Shown in pieces: positions 17,577 to 25,862 of a stretch of DNA of 64,000 nt (the stretch's first letter is position 1; each line of letters opens with the position of its first letter). The notes under the pieces were generated by a model that was not told where the DNA came from, made no database searches, and saw nothing but the letters and a program-made list of their open reading frames with translations. The translations under genes were made by a program, and so were the position numbers. Origin of the DNA: JBMDXK01 sp048594375 (GTDB lineage: Bacteria > Pseudomonadota > Alphaproteobacteria > Rhizobiales > Methylopilaceae); assembly GCA_048594375.1 (NCBI GenBank), contig JBMDXK010000034.1, forward strand, positions 62,001 through 126,000, given 5' to 3'.

Positions 17577-17612
17577 AACCACATACTTTATGGCGTTTCC
17601 CAGCACGCCACA

Positions 17613-17639
17613 GCTCTCCTGTTTCCACAACAGGAGAGC
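17613..17639 (+). terminator. Stem-loop after the TadG-like gene
   Basis: GCTCTCCTGTT and AACAGGAGAGC form a perfect 11-bp stem with a 5-base loop between two converging genes. ATACGTTTT follows on the plus strand. It can serve both directions and is most likely a bidirectional terminator. Confidence 0.7.
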
Positions 17640-17646
17640 ATACGTT

Positions 17647-18324
17647 TTAAAGCAGCGCCTTTCGGGAATCAGAGAAAAATTGTCGTCTGAACAGCGCCCC
17701 AACCACCGCCAGCGTTGCGGCCAGAAAAACAAATGGCCCCGCAAACCACCCCAGATACGCCAAAGCAAAGAAAAACCCGCGCATCCCGCGGTTAAAATGC
17801 CTTCCCGCAGAAACATGCAGTTGCGCTGTGCGCTCCGCAGCGCGTGCCATTTCCTGTTCTGTGGCTTTGCCTGCCAACGGCGCGCACCCCACAAGAATGC
17901 TGGCATAATTAAACAAACGGTATGACCATGCCATTTTAAAAAAGGAATAGGTAAAAACCGCAGCAAGGCCAATAATCTTCAGCTCAAAGGCAATTTTTGT
18001 CGTACTCATGCCAAACGGCAGGGTTGAAAACAGATCAACCGCCGTATCTGTAGCGCCCAACGCCGACAACGATCCTCCCAAGGCCAGCAAAGCGGTTGAC
18101 GCAAAAAACGCAGTGCCACTTTGCAATCCATTCAGCAAAGCCGCATCCACCATACGGTTATCCCGCTCCATCAAGCGCTGCATCCACAAATGCCGCTGCT
18201 CGTTCATCAGCGAATTAAGGCTGAGTTTCGCATTCCAGCCCCGCTCCGAAAGAAAATGATAGGCCGCCCACATGGCAATATAAACAGCCAATGCAATGCA
18301 GTCATAAAGCGTAAATTCTGTCAT
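17647..18324 (-). CDS. DUF599 family membrane protein
   Basis: 225 residues with about four hydrophobic segments (YDCIALAVYIAMWAAYHFL at the start; GTAFFASTALLALGGSL; IIGLAAVFTYSFFKMAW; FFFALAYLGWFAGPFVFLAATLAVVG at the end). The pattern with LMNEQRHLWMQRLMERDNRMVDAALLNGLQ between segments one and two is that of DUF599, a bacterial inner-membrane family of unknown function. The frame continues to ATG 18393, but the family normally starts close to the first membrane segment, so I place the start at ATG 18324; neither has a strong ribosome site. Confidence 0.78.
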   Translation of the reverse strand: MTEFTLYDCIALAVYIAMWAAYHFLSERGWNAKLSLNSLMNEQRHLWMQRLMERDNRMVDAALLNGLQSGTAFFASTALLALGGSLSALGATDTAVDLFSTLPFGMSTTKIAFELKIIGLAAVFTYSFFKMAWSYRLFNYASILVGCAPLAGKATEQEMARAAERTAQLHVSAGRHFNRGMRGFFFALAYLGWFAGPFVFLAATLAVVGALFRRQFFSDSRKALL

Positions 18325-18482
18325 GGCGTAAAATTCTTTGGCATTCCAAGGGGAAACAGGCGGAGGATACGAAACTTTGCTTGCATCAAGCATAAGGGGA
18401 TGTTAAACCAAAAAACATAATGAACAAACGTTTAACAGCGTTATCCCATCATTAATCCTGTTTCTTTTGCTTTGAGTTGAGT

Positions 18483-18602
18483 ATGCATTCTGCGTCCAGT
18501 TGGCATGTCGCACGCCGTGCGGTTTTTATTCTTGTCGGATTTATTATTCTGGCTTATGTGTTCGGCATTTTTGAACCACACATTGCGCTATCCCTGCCCT
18601 GA
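18483..18602 (+). CDS. Possible 39-residue single-pass membrane peptide
   Basis: A short frame encoding a basic start (HVARRA) followed by a 19-residue hydrophobic segment VFILVGFIILAYVFGIF. GAGTTGAGT lies just upstream as a weak ribosome site. It sits alone between the DUF599 gene and tRNA-Gln. The composition fits a real membrane peptide, but length makes this uncertain and no family is recognised. Confidence 0.35.
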   Translation: MHSASSWHVARRAVFILVGFIILAYVFGIFEPHIALSLP

Positions 18603-18676
18603 CAATAAACTGCTTGACGCACTGCGGGCAGTACCCTATTAAGAGTTATCTTCTCCCTTCCAAAACAGGAAGGCAT

Positions 18677-18750
18677 TGGGAAATAGTTTAATGGTAGAAC
18701 AACGGACTCTGACTCCGTTAGTCTTGGTTCGAATCCAGGTTTCCCAGCCA
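18677..18750 (+). tRNA. tRNA-Gln (CUG anticodon)
   Basis: A 74-base cloverleaf including an encoded CCA. The acceptor stem TGGGAAA pairs with TTTCCCA, giving the U1-A72 pair typical of glutamine tRNAs; the anticodon stem ACGGA/TCCGT encloses CTCTGAC with anticodon CTG; the T arm has GGTTCGAATCC. The 3' end is followed by a decayed non-coding stretch. Confidence 0.93.
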
Positions 18751-18813
18751 TTGATTTTGTTGAGTTTTCCCCCTACTCACTTTCCTATAAATATTGACAA
18801 CACATGTTGACAC

Positions 18814-19021
18814 TTATTTCTGTTGTTTCTGCTTTAAAAGCATAGAAACAGCGGCTGGCGTCATATGCTCACGGTATTGCCGGATGACGCGGCTGTTTGC
18901 ATCAGCCTGTCACAAATACTATCACTAGCCAGCAACCATCACCATTGAGATACAGTGATTTGAAAAATAAGGCCGCGCGTTCAATCGTGTGCCGTGTGGC
19001 TTGCGCCTTATGATGCCCATA
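18814..19021 (-). pseudogene. Possible remnant of a decayed gene next to tRNA-Gln
   Basis: Two short minus-strand frames look protein-like and nearly abut. One (about 19021 down to 18911) includes HHKAQATRHTIERAALFF and KSLYLNGDGCW. The other (18909 to 18814) includes ANSRVIRQYREHMTPAA and ends LLKQKQQK. Neither has a start or full length, suggesting one gene broken by frameshifts. I do not recognise the family; its place downstream of a tRNA would suit a degraded integrated element, but no integrase motif is visible. Confidence 0.25.
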
Positions 19022-19059
19022 TCAAACCCTTCGACAAAGATTGCCGAATTCCAATAAAA

Positions 19060-19100
19060 TGATCAATTTATTAGAACCAACGGCCAGCGCAGCTAAAAAG
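19060..19100. repeat. Intergenic repeat B, copy 1
   Basis: Contains GGCCAGCGCAGCTAAAAA (19082-19099), identical to 59850-59867, preceded by similar ATCA-TTTATT-GAACCA sequence. Both copies lie in non-coding DNA downstream of genes. Function unknown. Confidence 0.6.
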
Positions 19101-19293
19101 CTCTGCAATAAAACAAAGGCTCTATTGACATGATTGCTCTGGCACGAGATGTCAGAGAATGTCAGGATGCTCATCAGCGGAAAGTGTCCTGCAGTTTGGT
19201 GGGGGTGAAAAGAACATTGGTCATGCGTTATTATGCATCACTATTTCTTTTCATTCAGCGCACATCACCTGCTGCCCAATGAAACAGTTTTTC

Positions 19294-19335
19294 ATAGTGG
19301 TTTACGTTAAAAAAATTGCATGAAACTGCTATAAT
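19294..19335. repeat. Intergenic repeat C, copy 1 (degenerate)
   Basis: ATAGTGGTTTACGTTAAAAA followed by TTGCATGAAACTGCTATAAT matches the better-preserved palindromic copy at 25529-25573 over about 42 bases. The terminal inverted repeat is imperfect here. Confidence 0.6.
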
Positions 19336-19444
19336 ATCCATCACACAAGTGCTTAAACAGTATCTTGACCTCACAAGCAAATATGCAATAGAAGCCGCTA
19401 ATAAGCTAAAAATTTATATGGATAAACAAAGCATAAGACTGTGA
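19316..19444 (+). CDS. Possible 42-residue peptide ahead of a terminator-like hairpin
   Basis: A frame starting with TTG and encoding an amphipathic helical peptide (ISITQVLKQYLDLTSKYAIE, then NKLKIYMDKQ). It ends nine bases before a palindrome with a T-run. No good ribosome site is seen and the start overlaps repeat C, so this may be the tail of a decayed gene. Confidence 0.2.
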   Translation: MHETAIISITQVLKQYLDLTSKYAIEAANKLKIYMDKQSIRL

Positions 19445-19452
19445 TAATTTTT

Positions 19453-19476
19453 AAAAGTCTCACGTGAGACTTTTTT
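19453..19476 (+). terminator. Palindromic stem-loop with T-run
   Basis: AAAAGTCTCACGTGAGACTTTTTT is a perfect inverted repeat ending in six T on the plus strand, with part of the arm (AGTCTCAC) repeated just after. It looks like a Rho-independent terminator for the small frame upstream, or an operator. Confidence 0.5.
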
Positions 19477-19520
19477 AGTCTCACGGACTGCAATTTGATG
19501 ATTTTAAAAATCACCAAAAA

Positions 19521-19547
19521 CCATTCTATATCAATAATATAGAATGG
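19521..19547 (-). terminator. Terminator after tRNA-Val
   Basis: CCATTCTATAT and ATATAGAATGG make an 11-bp stem with a 5-base loop; on the minus strand it is followed by TTTTTGG. One arm overlaps the encoded CCA of tRNA-Val, so it lies exactly where transcription of the tRNA should stop. Confidence 0.7.
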
Positions 19548-19620
19548 TAGGCGGTAACGGACTCGAACCGCTGACCCTCTCGGTGTAAACGAGATGCTCT
19601 ACCAACTGAGCTAACCGCCC
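19545..19620 (-). tRNA. tRNA-Val (UAC anticodon)
   Basis: A 76-base cloverleaf with encoded CCA. On the minus strand: GGGCGGT acceptor, D arm TAGCTCAGTTGGTAGAGCA, anticodon stem TCTCG/CGAGA around TTTACAC (anticodon TAC), T arm GGTTCGAGTCC. It follows hup on the same strand, a conserved alphaproteobacterial pairing. Confidence 0.95.
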
Positions 19621-19746
19621 GAAAAGTGTTTCTTCGTTTCAGTTGAAACACTTAACTTGATGTGATGCTTAAACCATTTTTCGGCACTTATGTCTAGTCA
19701 ACTTCATGATGCCGAAAAAGTTTTCCACAATTTTACCAATTCCGCC

Positions 19747-20028
19747 TTATGCGTTGGAATTGATTGCTTCTTTAAGAATTTGACCCGGAGTAAATTTAGG
19801 ACGCTTAGAAGCAGGGATTTTGATGGTTTCGCCAGTACGCAGGTTACGGCCAACGCCCGCAGCGCGTTCAACAACCTGGAATGTACCAAAACCGACAAGA
19901 CGGACTTCGCCGCCTGCTTTAAGCTGGTTTACAACTGAATCAATTGTCGCTTCAACGGCAGCAGAGGCTTGAGCCTTTGTAAGACCAGCACGTTCGGCAA
20001 CCGCAGCGATGAGATCGGATTTATTCAT
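19747..20028 (-). CDS. hup: DNA-binding protein HU
   Basis: A 93-residue histone-like protein that bends DNA and compacts the nucleoid. It begins MNKSDLIAAVAERAGLTKAQ and has the core VRLVGFGTFQV followed by the beta-arm motif GRNLRTGETIKIPASKRPKFTPG with the intercalating proline. The ribosome site GGAGGGG precedes ATG 20028. Placed between lon and tRNA-Val on the minus strand, as in many relatives. HU and not IHF is supported by its length and the IPASKRPKF arm. Confidence 0.95.
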   Translation of the reverse strand: MNKSDLIAAVAERAGLTKAQASAAVEATIDSVVNQLKAGGEVRLVGFGTFQVVERAAGVGRNLRTGETIKIPASKRPKFTPGQILKEAINSNA

Positions 20029-20337
20029 AACCCCTCCATTATAGCCGAGCCACCCATGAATGATTTCATTTAAAGGAAGCCCTGCGACAAAACAAAGACT
20101 TATAACGCAACGGCACCTTAAAAAGATGACGTGCGCTACATCTCAACAGAATCACGGGCCGTTGGCTCCGCTAACAAGCAAATTTCCGCGAAACCGTTCA
20201 AAACGCAAGTGCTTTAAAGCATTAATCACACAGAATATGCAGTTTCACATGTGTTTTTTTGTGCGGAGCTTGCAAAATGTAACAGCCCCGCAACACTTGT
20301 GCGGGGCTGGGTAAAAAGAATTTATAACCAATAAGGC
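20029..20337. other. Region between hup and lon
   Basis: About 310 bases with no gene. It contains the lon terminator at 20283-20309 and, to its left, the presumed hup promoter on the minus strand. Nothing else was recognised. Confidence 0.5.
20283..20309 (-). terminator. Rho-independent terminator of lon
   Basis: CAGCCCCGCA and TGCGGGGCTG form a 10-bp GC-rich stem; on the minus strand TTACATTTT follows. It lies 28 bases past the lon stop. Confidence 0.75.
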
Positions 20338-22764
20338 TTAATGCGCTGTTATCTGCGAAGAATCATCATCCGATGCAGCCACCTGTGCCTTGCTTTCTTC
20401 CGGTTCTTCCCACTCAATGGCTTCCGGTTGGCGCACAAGCGCATGTTTCAACACCTGATCCATATGAGAAACCGCAATAATTTCCATGCCGTTTTTCACC
20501 TTCTCAGGGATATCCACCAAGTCTTTCGCATTGTCTTCCGGGATAAGCACAGTCTTGATCCCGCCACGCAATGCCGCCAACAGCTTCTCCTTGAGGCCAC
20601 CAATGGGCAAGACACGGCCACGCAACGTCACCTCGCCCGTCATGGCAATATCCCGCCGTATGGGAATGCCTGTCATGATGGAAACAATACTTGTTGCCAT
20701 GGCAATACCGGCCGAGGGACCATCTTTTGGTGTTGCCCCTTCCGGAACGTGCATATGAATATCGCGTTTATCAAACAAAGGCGGCTTAATACCAAACGCA
20801 ATGGCACGCGAACGCACATAGGAATTAGCCGCAGAGATTGATTCCTTCATCACATCACGCAGATTTCCGGTAACGGTCATTTTGCCTTTGCCGGGCATCA
20901 TTACGCCTTCAATGGTCAACAACTCGCCGCCAACCTCTGTCCAGGCCAGACCTGTGACAACACCAATCTGATCTTCCTGATCGATTTCACCAAAACGGTA
21001 TTTGGGAACGCCCAGAAAATCAGAAACGTTTGCAGCTGTTACCTCAACCCGTTTCTTGGTGGTCGTAACCAGCTCTTTCACCACTTTACGGGCAAGATTG
21101 GCCACTTCGCGCTCCAGATTACGCACACCGGCTTCCCGTGTATAACGGCGCACAAGCTCCGTTAAAGCATCATCACTCACAGACCACTCGTTTGGCTTCA
21201 AACCATGCTTTGTCGTCTGTTCAGGAATAAGATGCTTTTTTGCAATCTCGATTTTTTCATCTTCTGTATAACCGGCAATCCGGATCACTTCCATCCGATC
21301 CATCAGTGCGGGTGGAATATTCAACGTATTGGCCGTTGTGATAAACATCACATTGGACAAATCATAATCGACCTCAAGATAATGATCGCTGAAAGTATGG
21401 TTTTGCTCTGGATCCAGAACTTCAAGCAAAGCCGCCGCAGGATCACCACGGAAATCCATGCCCATCTTGTCAATTTCATCCAGCAAAAACAATGGATTGC
21501 TTTTTTTGGCTTTACGCATGGATTGAATGACTTTGCCCGGCATAGAGCCAATATAAGTGCGCCGATGGCCGCGAATCTCCGCTTCATCCCGCACACCGCC
21601 CAAAGCCAGACGCACAAACTCACGCCCTGTCGCTTCCGCAATGGATTTACCCAACGAGGTTTTACCAACACCCGGAGGCCCTACAAGGCACAAAATGGGA
21701 CCGGAAAGCTTATTGGAACGCTGCTGCACCGCAAGATATTCGATAATACGCTCTTTTACCTTCTCAAGGCCGTAATGCTCTCCATCAAGGATTTTTTGCG
21801 CATAATCAAGATCCTTTTTAACCTTGCTGCGCACACCCCACGGAATGGAAAGAAGCCAATCAAGATAATTGCGCGAAACAGTTGATTCCGCAGACATCGG
21901 GCTCATTTGCTTAAGCTTTTTCAGCTCAGCTTGAGCCTTTTCCCGCGCCTCTTTCGTGAGTTTCGTAACTTTGATTTTTTCTTCCAGCTCCGCAAGATCA
22001 TCGCGGCCATCATCATCGCCCAACTCCTTTTGAATGGCTTTCATTTGCTCATTCAAATAGTATTCGCGCTGGGTTTTTTCCATCTGGCGCTTCACGCGCG
22101 AGCGAATGCGTTTTTCAACCTGAAGTACAGAAATCTCGCTTTCCATCAGGCCTAGCACTCTTTCAAGCCGCGCAATAATGCTGGTCAGCTCCAATATGCT
22201 CTGCTTTTCAGGAATTTTAACAGAAAGATGCGACGCAATCGTATCGGAAAGCTTGGATGCGTCATCAATTTGCGAAACAGATGCAACCACTTCCGGAGAA
22301 ATCTTCTTGTTTAACTTAACATAACTTTCAAACTCTGAAACAACAGAGCGCGAAAGAGCCGTTAGCTCAACTTCATCCGCTTTATCATTGCCCAACATCT
22401 CGATTTCTGCTTCAAAAAATTCGCTTTTTTCACGAAACTCTTTGATCTGCGCACGGCTGAAACCTTCAACCAGCACTTTCACTGTGCCATCAGGCAATTT
22501 CAGCAATTGCAATACCGTTGCGAGCGTACCTATTTTATAAATAGCGTCAGCATCGGGGTCATCGTCGGTTGGGTTAATCTGGGTAGCAAGCAAAATCGGC
22601 TTATCGGCCTGCATGACCTCTTCAAGCGCACGAATAGATTTATCACGCCCCACAAACAGCGGCACAATCATGTGTGGAAAAACAACAATATCGCGAAGAG
22701 GGAGAACCGGAAAAACATCGCGGTCACCAGCTTGCATGGATAAGCGTGGCTTTTGCTGAGTCAT
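20338..22764 (-). CDS. lon: ATP-dependent protease Lon
   Basis: An 808-residue soluble serine protease that degrades misfolded and regulatory proteins. Order: N-terminal substrate domain (FPVLPLRDIVVFPHMIVPLFVGR), coiled coil with REYYLNEQMKAIQKELG, AAA+ module with Walker A GPPGVGKTSLGKS (about 360) and Walker B LFLLDEIDKM, and the C-terminal peptidase domain with the catalytic Ser in GPSAGIAMATS (about 682) and Lys in GGLKEKLLAA (about 725). About 130 bases upstream, 22894-22915 holds an inverted repeat TTCTTG-N10-CAAGAA whose role is unknown. Second-to-last of the tig-clpP-clpX-lon-hup block. Confidence 0.97.
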   Translation of the reverse strand: MTQQKPRLSMQAGDRDVFPVLPLRDIVVFPHMIVPLFVGRDKSIRALEEVMQADKPILLATQINPTDDDPDADAIYKIGTLATVLQLLKLPDGTVKVLVEGFSRAQIKEFREKSEFFEAEIEMLGNDKADEVELTALSRSVVSEFESYVKLNKKISPEVVASVSQIDDASKLSDTIASHLSVKIPEKQSILELTSIIARLERVLGLMESEISVLQVEKRIRSRVKRQMEKTQREYYLNEQMKAIQKELGDDDGRDDLAELEEKIKVTKLTKEAREKAQAELKKLKQMSPMSAESTVSRNYLDWLLSIPWGVRSKVKKDLDYAQKILDGEHYGLEKVKERIIEYLAVQQRSNKLSGPILCLVGPPGVGKTSLGKSIAEATGREFVRLALGGVRDEAEIRGHRRTYIGSMPGKVIQSMRKAKKSNPLFLLDEIDKMGMDFRGDPAAALLEVLDPEQNHTFSDHYLEVDYDLSNVMFITTANTLNIPPALMDRMEVIRIAGYTEDEKIEIAKKHLIPEQTTKHGLKPNEWSVSDDALTELVRRYTREAGVRNLEREVANLARKVVKELVTTTKKRVEVTAANVSDFLGVPKYRFGEIDQEDQIGVVTGLAWTEVGGELLTIEGVMMPGKGKMTVTGNLRDVMKESISAANSYVRSRAIAFGIKPPLFDKRDIHMHVPEGATPKDGPSAGIAMATSIVSIMTGIPIRRDIAMTGEVTLRGRVLPIGGLKEKLLAALRGGIKTVLIPEDNAKDLVDIPEKVKNGMEIIAVSHMDQVLKHALVRQPEAIEWEEPEESKAQVAASDDDSSQITAH

Positions 22765-23020
22765 GCCATTTTTCCTTTATTTATGCCGCGGGGAATAGCG
22801 GCAGAAAACCCCGCATTCCACGTTCATACCATGAATTGTGCGGAATGCTTGCCTGTTGAGGCATTGAAATACACTGTTACTTCCTCTGTACCCTTCTTGA
22901 ATCTATATCCAAGAAAGTGAAGCTGCAAGAACAGATAACCTCGCTCATTACACATGGTAAGCGAATGCGGCACATTCAAGCACCGCACACGCTTTAAACA
23001 CAAAAAATGCACACATACAT

Positions 23021-23048
23021 CAGGAATCCGCAGGATAACGGATTCCTG
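23021..23048 (-). terminator. Stem-loop after clpX
   Basis: CAGGAATCCG and CGGATTCCTG form a perfect 10-bp stem with an 8-base loop, ten bases past the clpX stop. A T-run (TTTTTTG) occurs about 14 bases later on the minus strand, so terminator strength is uncertain. Confidence 0.6.
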
Positions 23049-23057
23049 AAACGTCTT

Positions 23058-24323
23058 TTATGCGCTTGCTTCTGTCTCGTTTGCAGCGTTGTCTGTATAA
23101 ATATACAGCGGCTTCGCTTTGCCCGAAACAACATCGCCAGAAATGACCACCTCTTCAACGCCTTCAAGGCCAGGAAGATCATACATTGTATCCAGCAACA
23201 TATTTTCAACAATAGAACGCAAACCACGCGCACCTGTTTTGCGCTCAATTGCTTTCAACGCAATTGCAGACAGCGCATCCTCGTTCATGGTGAGGTTGAC
23301 ACCTTCCATCTCGAACAAGCGTTGATATTGTTTGATTAACGCGTTTTTCGGCTCGATAAGAATCGTTTTCAGCGCCGCTTCATCCAGATCTTCCAGCGTT
23401 GCAATCACCGGCAAACGACCAACAAATTCAGGAATTAGACCGAATTTCAACAGATCCTCTGGCTCGGTTTCCCGGAAGATTTCACCGGATCGGCGCTCTT
23501 CAGGAGCAGAAACACGCGCACCAAAACCAATGGACGTTGCCTTACCACGGGAAGAAATAATCTTTTCCAGACCCGCAAAGGCACCGCCACAGATGAAGAG
23601 AATATTGGTGGTATCCACTTGCAAGAATTCCTGCTGCGGATGTTTGCGGCCACCTTGCGGCGGTACACTGGCAACCGTACCTTCCATGATTTTCAACAAG
23701 GCCTGCTGGACACCCTCACCGGAAACGTCGCGGGTAATAGAGGGATTATCCGATTTGCGGGAAATTTTATCAATCTCGTCAATATAGACGATACCGCGCT
23801 GCGCGCGCTCCACGTTATAATCGGAAGCCTGCAACAGTTTAAGAATAATGTTTTCAACATCCTCACCGACATAACCGGCTTCAGTCAATGTTGTTGCATC
23901 CGCCATGGTGAACGGCACATCCAGAATGCGGGCAAGCGTTTGTGCCAGCAATGTTTTACCAGATCCTGTAGGCCCAACCAGCAAGATATTGGACTTTGCC
24001 AGTTCAACATCCGAATGCTTGGTGGCATGATTCAGACGCTTGTAATGGTTATGAACCGCAACAGATAGCACCTTTTTTGCCTGATTCTGGCCGATGACAT
24101 AATCATCCAGCACTTTGCGAATCTCTTTGGGCGTAGGCACACCGTCGCGGGATTTCACCAATGAGGATTTGTTTTCTTCACGGATGATATCCATGCACAG
24201 CTCAACGCATTCATCACAGATGAAAACGGTTGGCCCAGCAATGAGCTTCCGCACCTCGTGCTGGCTTTTACCGCAAAAAGAGCAGTAAAGCGTGTTTTTG
24301 GAATCGCTGCTGGCTTTGCTCAT
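23058..24323 (-). CDS. clpX: ATP-dependent Clp protease ATP-binding subunit ClpX
   Basis: A 421-residue AAA+ unfoldase that feeds proteins to ClpP. The N-terminal zinc-binding domain has the four cysteines (CSFCGKSQHE and CDECVELC). Walker A is GPTGSGKTLLAQTLA (about 118), Walker B IVYIDEIDKI (about 182), with pore loop GYVGEDV and sensor GARGLRSI. AGGAGG stands nine bases before ATG 24323. Same strand as clpP, 330 bases downstream of it. Length is normal. Confidence 0.97.
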   Translation of the reverse strand: MSKASSDSKNTLYCSFCGKSQHEVRKLIAGPTVFICDECVELCMDIIREENKSSLVKSRDGVPTPKEIRKVLDDYVIGQNQAKKVLSVAVHNHYKRLNHATKHSDVELAKSNILLVGPTGSGKTLLAQTLARILDVPFTMADATTLTEAGYVGEDVENIILKLLQASDYNVERAQRGIVYIDEIDKISRKSDNPSITRDVSGEGVQQALLKIMEGTVASVPPQGGRKHPQQEFLQVDTTNILFICGGAFAGLEKIISSRGKATSIGFGARVSAPEERRSGEIFRETEPEDLLKFGLIPEFVGRLPVIATLEDLDEAALKTILIEPKNALIKQYQRLFEMEGVNLTMNEDALSAIALKAIERKTGARGLRSIVENMLLDTMYDLPGLEGVEEVVISGDVVSGKAKPLYIYTDNAANETEASA

Positions 24324-24653
24324 ATCTTGTCCCTCCTGGGGCCTTGTCAGTCACTGCTATCGCATACTGTTTTAAATAACAGAGCCTAACAATCCGTAGC
24401 TAGGCCTGTTGAAGTTATCTTTTCAACAGGCAATTTCAATCCTCAAACGCCTACTTTGCAACCATTTAACAAGGCAACCCATCTCACTGAGATAAAAGCC
24501 AATGCTCGTGATCTTGTGAATCATGAGATGGAATACCCTACCAAACCCTTACAAGCATGGCATAATTTTTGACGAAACGTGATGATACGTTAGGCCAATA
24601 ACCAAAAGAAAGACAGCAATAGACAAAAAAACTTTGCTAAAGCGTCACCTTTC
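24324..24653. other. Region between clpX and clpP with a stem-loop
   Basis: 330 bases without a gene. At 24404-24431 GCCTGTTGAA and TTCAACAGGC form a 10-bp stem, with no T-run on either strand; it could be a processing or attenuation hairpin in a clpP-clpX transcript. The clpX ribosome site is at the left end. Confidence 0.5.
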
Positions 24654-25298
24654 TCACGGTTTATCGTTTTCTGCGCCCTCATCCTGAGGACGAGTTTCAA
24701 CAACAGAATCAATAAGACCAAATTTTTTCGCTTCTTCGGCCGTCATGAAATGATCGCGGTCAAGGGTACGCTCAATCGCTTCGTAATCTTGCCCCGTATG
24801 TTTGACATAAATTTCATTCAACCGGCGCTTCAATTTGACAATATCTTCCGCGTGACGCTCAATATCACTGGCCTGACCACGGAAACCACCTGAAGGCTGA
24901 TGCACCATCACCCGCGCATTCGGGGTTGCGAATCGCATATCCTTGTCACCCGCGCACAGCAGCAACGAACCCATAGAAGCCGCCTGCCCTATGCACAATG
25001 TCGATACTTTTGGACGGATGTATTGCATGGTATCGTAAATCGCCAAACCAGCCGTTACAACGCCGCCAGGGGAGTTGATATACATAGAAATTTCTTTTTT
25101 GGGATTCTCTGATTCCAAAAACAGCAGCTGGGCCACGATAACCGTTGCCATATTGTCTTCAACGGGACCTGTCAGAAAAATAATCCGCTCCTTCAACAGC
25201 CGCGAATAAATGTCAAACGAGCGCTCGCCGCGGTTGGTTTGCTCCACAACCATAGGCACAAGGTAATTTGTATAGGTTTCAATAGGATCACGCATCAT
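24654..25298 (-). CDS. clpP: ATP-dependent Clp protease proteolytic subunit ClpP
   Basis: A serine protease of 214 residues forming the double-ring chamber used by ClpX. The catalytic triad is visible: Ser in GQAASMGSLLL, His in RVMVHQPSGG and Asp in LDRDHFMTAEEA. MYINSPGGVVTAGLAIYDTM is the conserved oxyanion region. The frame extends to 25364, but ATG 25298 (followed directly by a second ATG) gives the normal N-terminus RDPIETYTNYLVPMVVEQT. Downstream of tig and upstream of clpX on the same strand. Confidence 0.95.
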   Translation of the reverse strand: MMRDPIETYTNYLVPMVVEQTNRGERSFDIYSRLLKERIIFLTGPVEDNMATVIVAQLLFLESENPKKEISMYINSPGGVVTAGLAIYDTMQYIRPKVSTLCIGQAASMGSLLLCAGDKDMRFATPNARVMVHQPSGGFRGQASDIERHAEDIVKLKRRLNEIYVKHTGQDYEAIERTLDRDHFMTAEEAKKFGLIDSVVETRPQDEGAENDKP

Positions 25299-25528
25299 TG
25301 TTGCTGTCTCGCTTATCTTTTTTCTATTGGAATGTACACTAAGGCGGTTCTTTTTTAAGCGCAATCATCACAACTGCCTTATCTCAATGTTATTCCCGCA
25401 TTTGTGAACATAGACCTGTTTCACCGTTTTATAGTGCAAGCATAATAAAAGGATGAACACATTGCGTTATTGAGCAATTCCAGCAACCGTTGATACGGTT
25501 TGCCCCCAAAGAATTGCGTTAAAACAAA

Positions 25529-25573
25529 CTTATAGTGGTTTTAATTAAAAACGTTTCATGAAGCCACTATAAG
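25529..25573. repeat. Intergenic repeat C, copy 2 (palindromic ends)
   Basis: CTTATAGTGG and CCACTATAAG are perfect 10-base terminal inverted repeats around TTTTAATTAAAAACGTTTCATGAAG. A degenerate copy is at 19294-19335. The size and palindromic ends suggest a miniature dispersed repeat. Confidence 0.65.
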
Positions 25574-25738
25574 TCTCTTTTTGTGTTTTTTAGCGCACCA
25601 CCGTTCTGAAACAGCCTTTTGTGTTCATCCAGAATGCGGCGATCCTAAAAAATAATCCAGACTGATTTCCTTTATTCATTTTCGAGCGGTGTGAAATGAA
25701 TCACTTTGTTTCGCCTATCTTAAGGAGCGAATTTCAAT

Positions 25739-25762
25739 ATGAAAAGGCCGGTCGCAGCATGA
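25739..25762 (+). CDS. Possible 7-residue leader peptide
   Basis: ATG AAA AGG CCG GTC GCA GCA TGA, with a strong AAGGAG ten bases upstream (25722-25727). Its stop overlaps the start of the next micro-ORF (ATGA), the layout of translational coupling. Too short to judge on sequence alone. Confidence 0.25.
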   Translation: MKRPVAA

Positions 25763-25830
25763 AAAGGATTTTTCCCTTTGCCAACGCCATGCAACCACAA
25801 CGCTTTACAGTAAAGGCGGCCGAGAAATAA
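25759..25830 (+). CDS. Possible 23-residue peptide coupled to a leader
   Basis: Starts inside the stop of the 7-codon frame and begins with the same Met-Lys-Arg; reads MKRIFPFANAMQPQRF and ends VKAAEK. A GC-rich hairpin begins three bases after its stop. No family is recognised. It may be a small regulated peptide or part of a small RNA. Confidence 0.3.
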   Translation: MKRIFPFANAMQPQRFTVKAAEK

Positions 25831-25862
25831 AAAACGCCCGCGCAATAAAATACGCGGACGTT
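25828..25862 (-). terminator. Rho-independent terminator of tig (probably bidirectional)
   Basis: AACGCCCGCG and CGCGGACGTT form a 10-bp stem with one mismatch around a 10-base loop. On the minus strand TTTTTTATT follows directly; on the plus strand TTTGAGGTTTTT follows. It lies about 90 bases past the tig stop. Confidence 0.75.
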
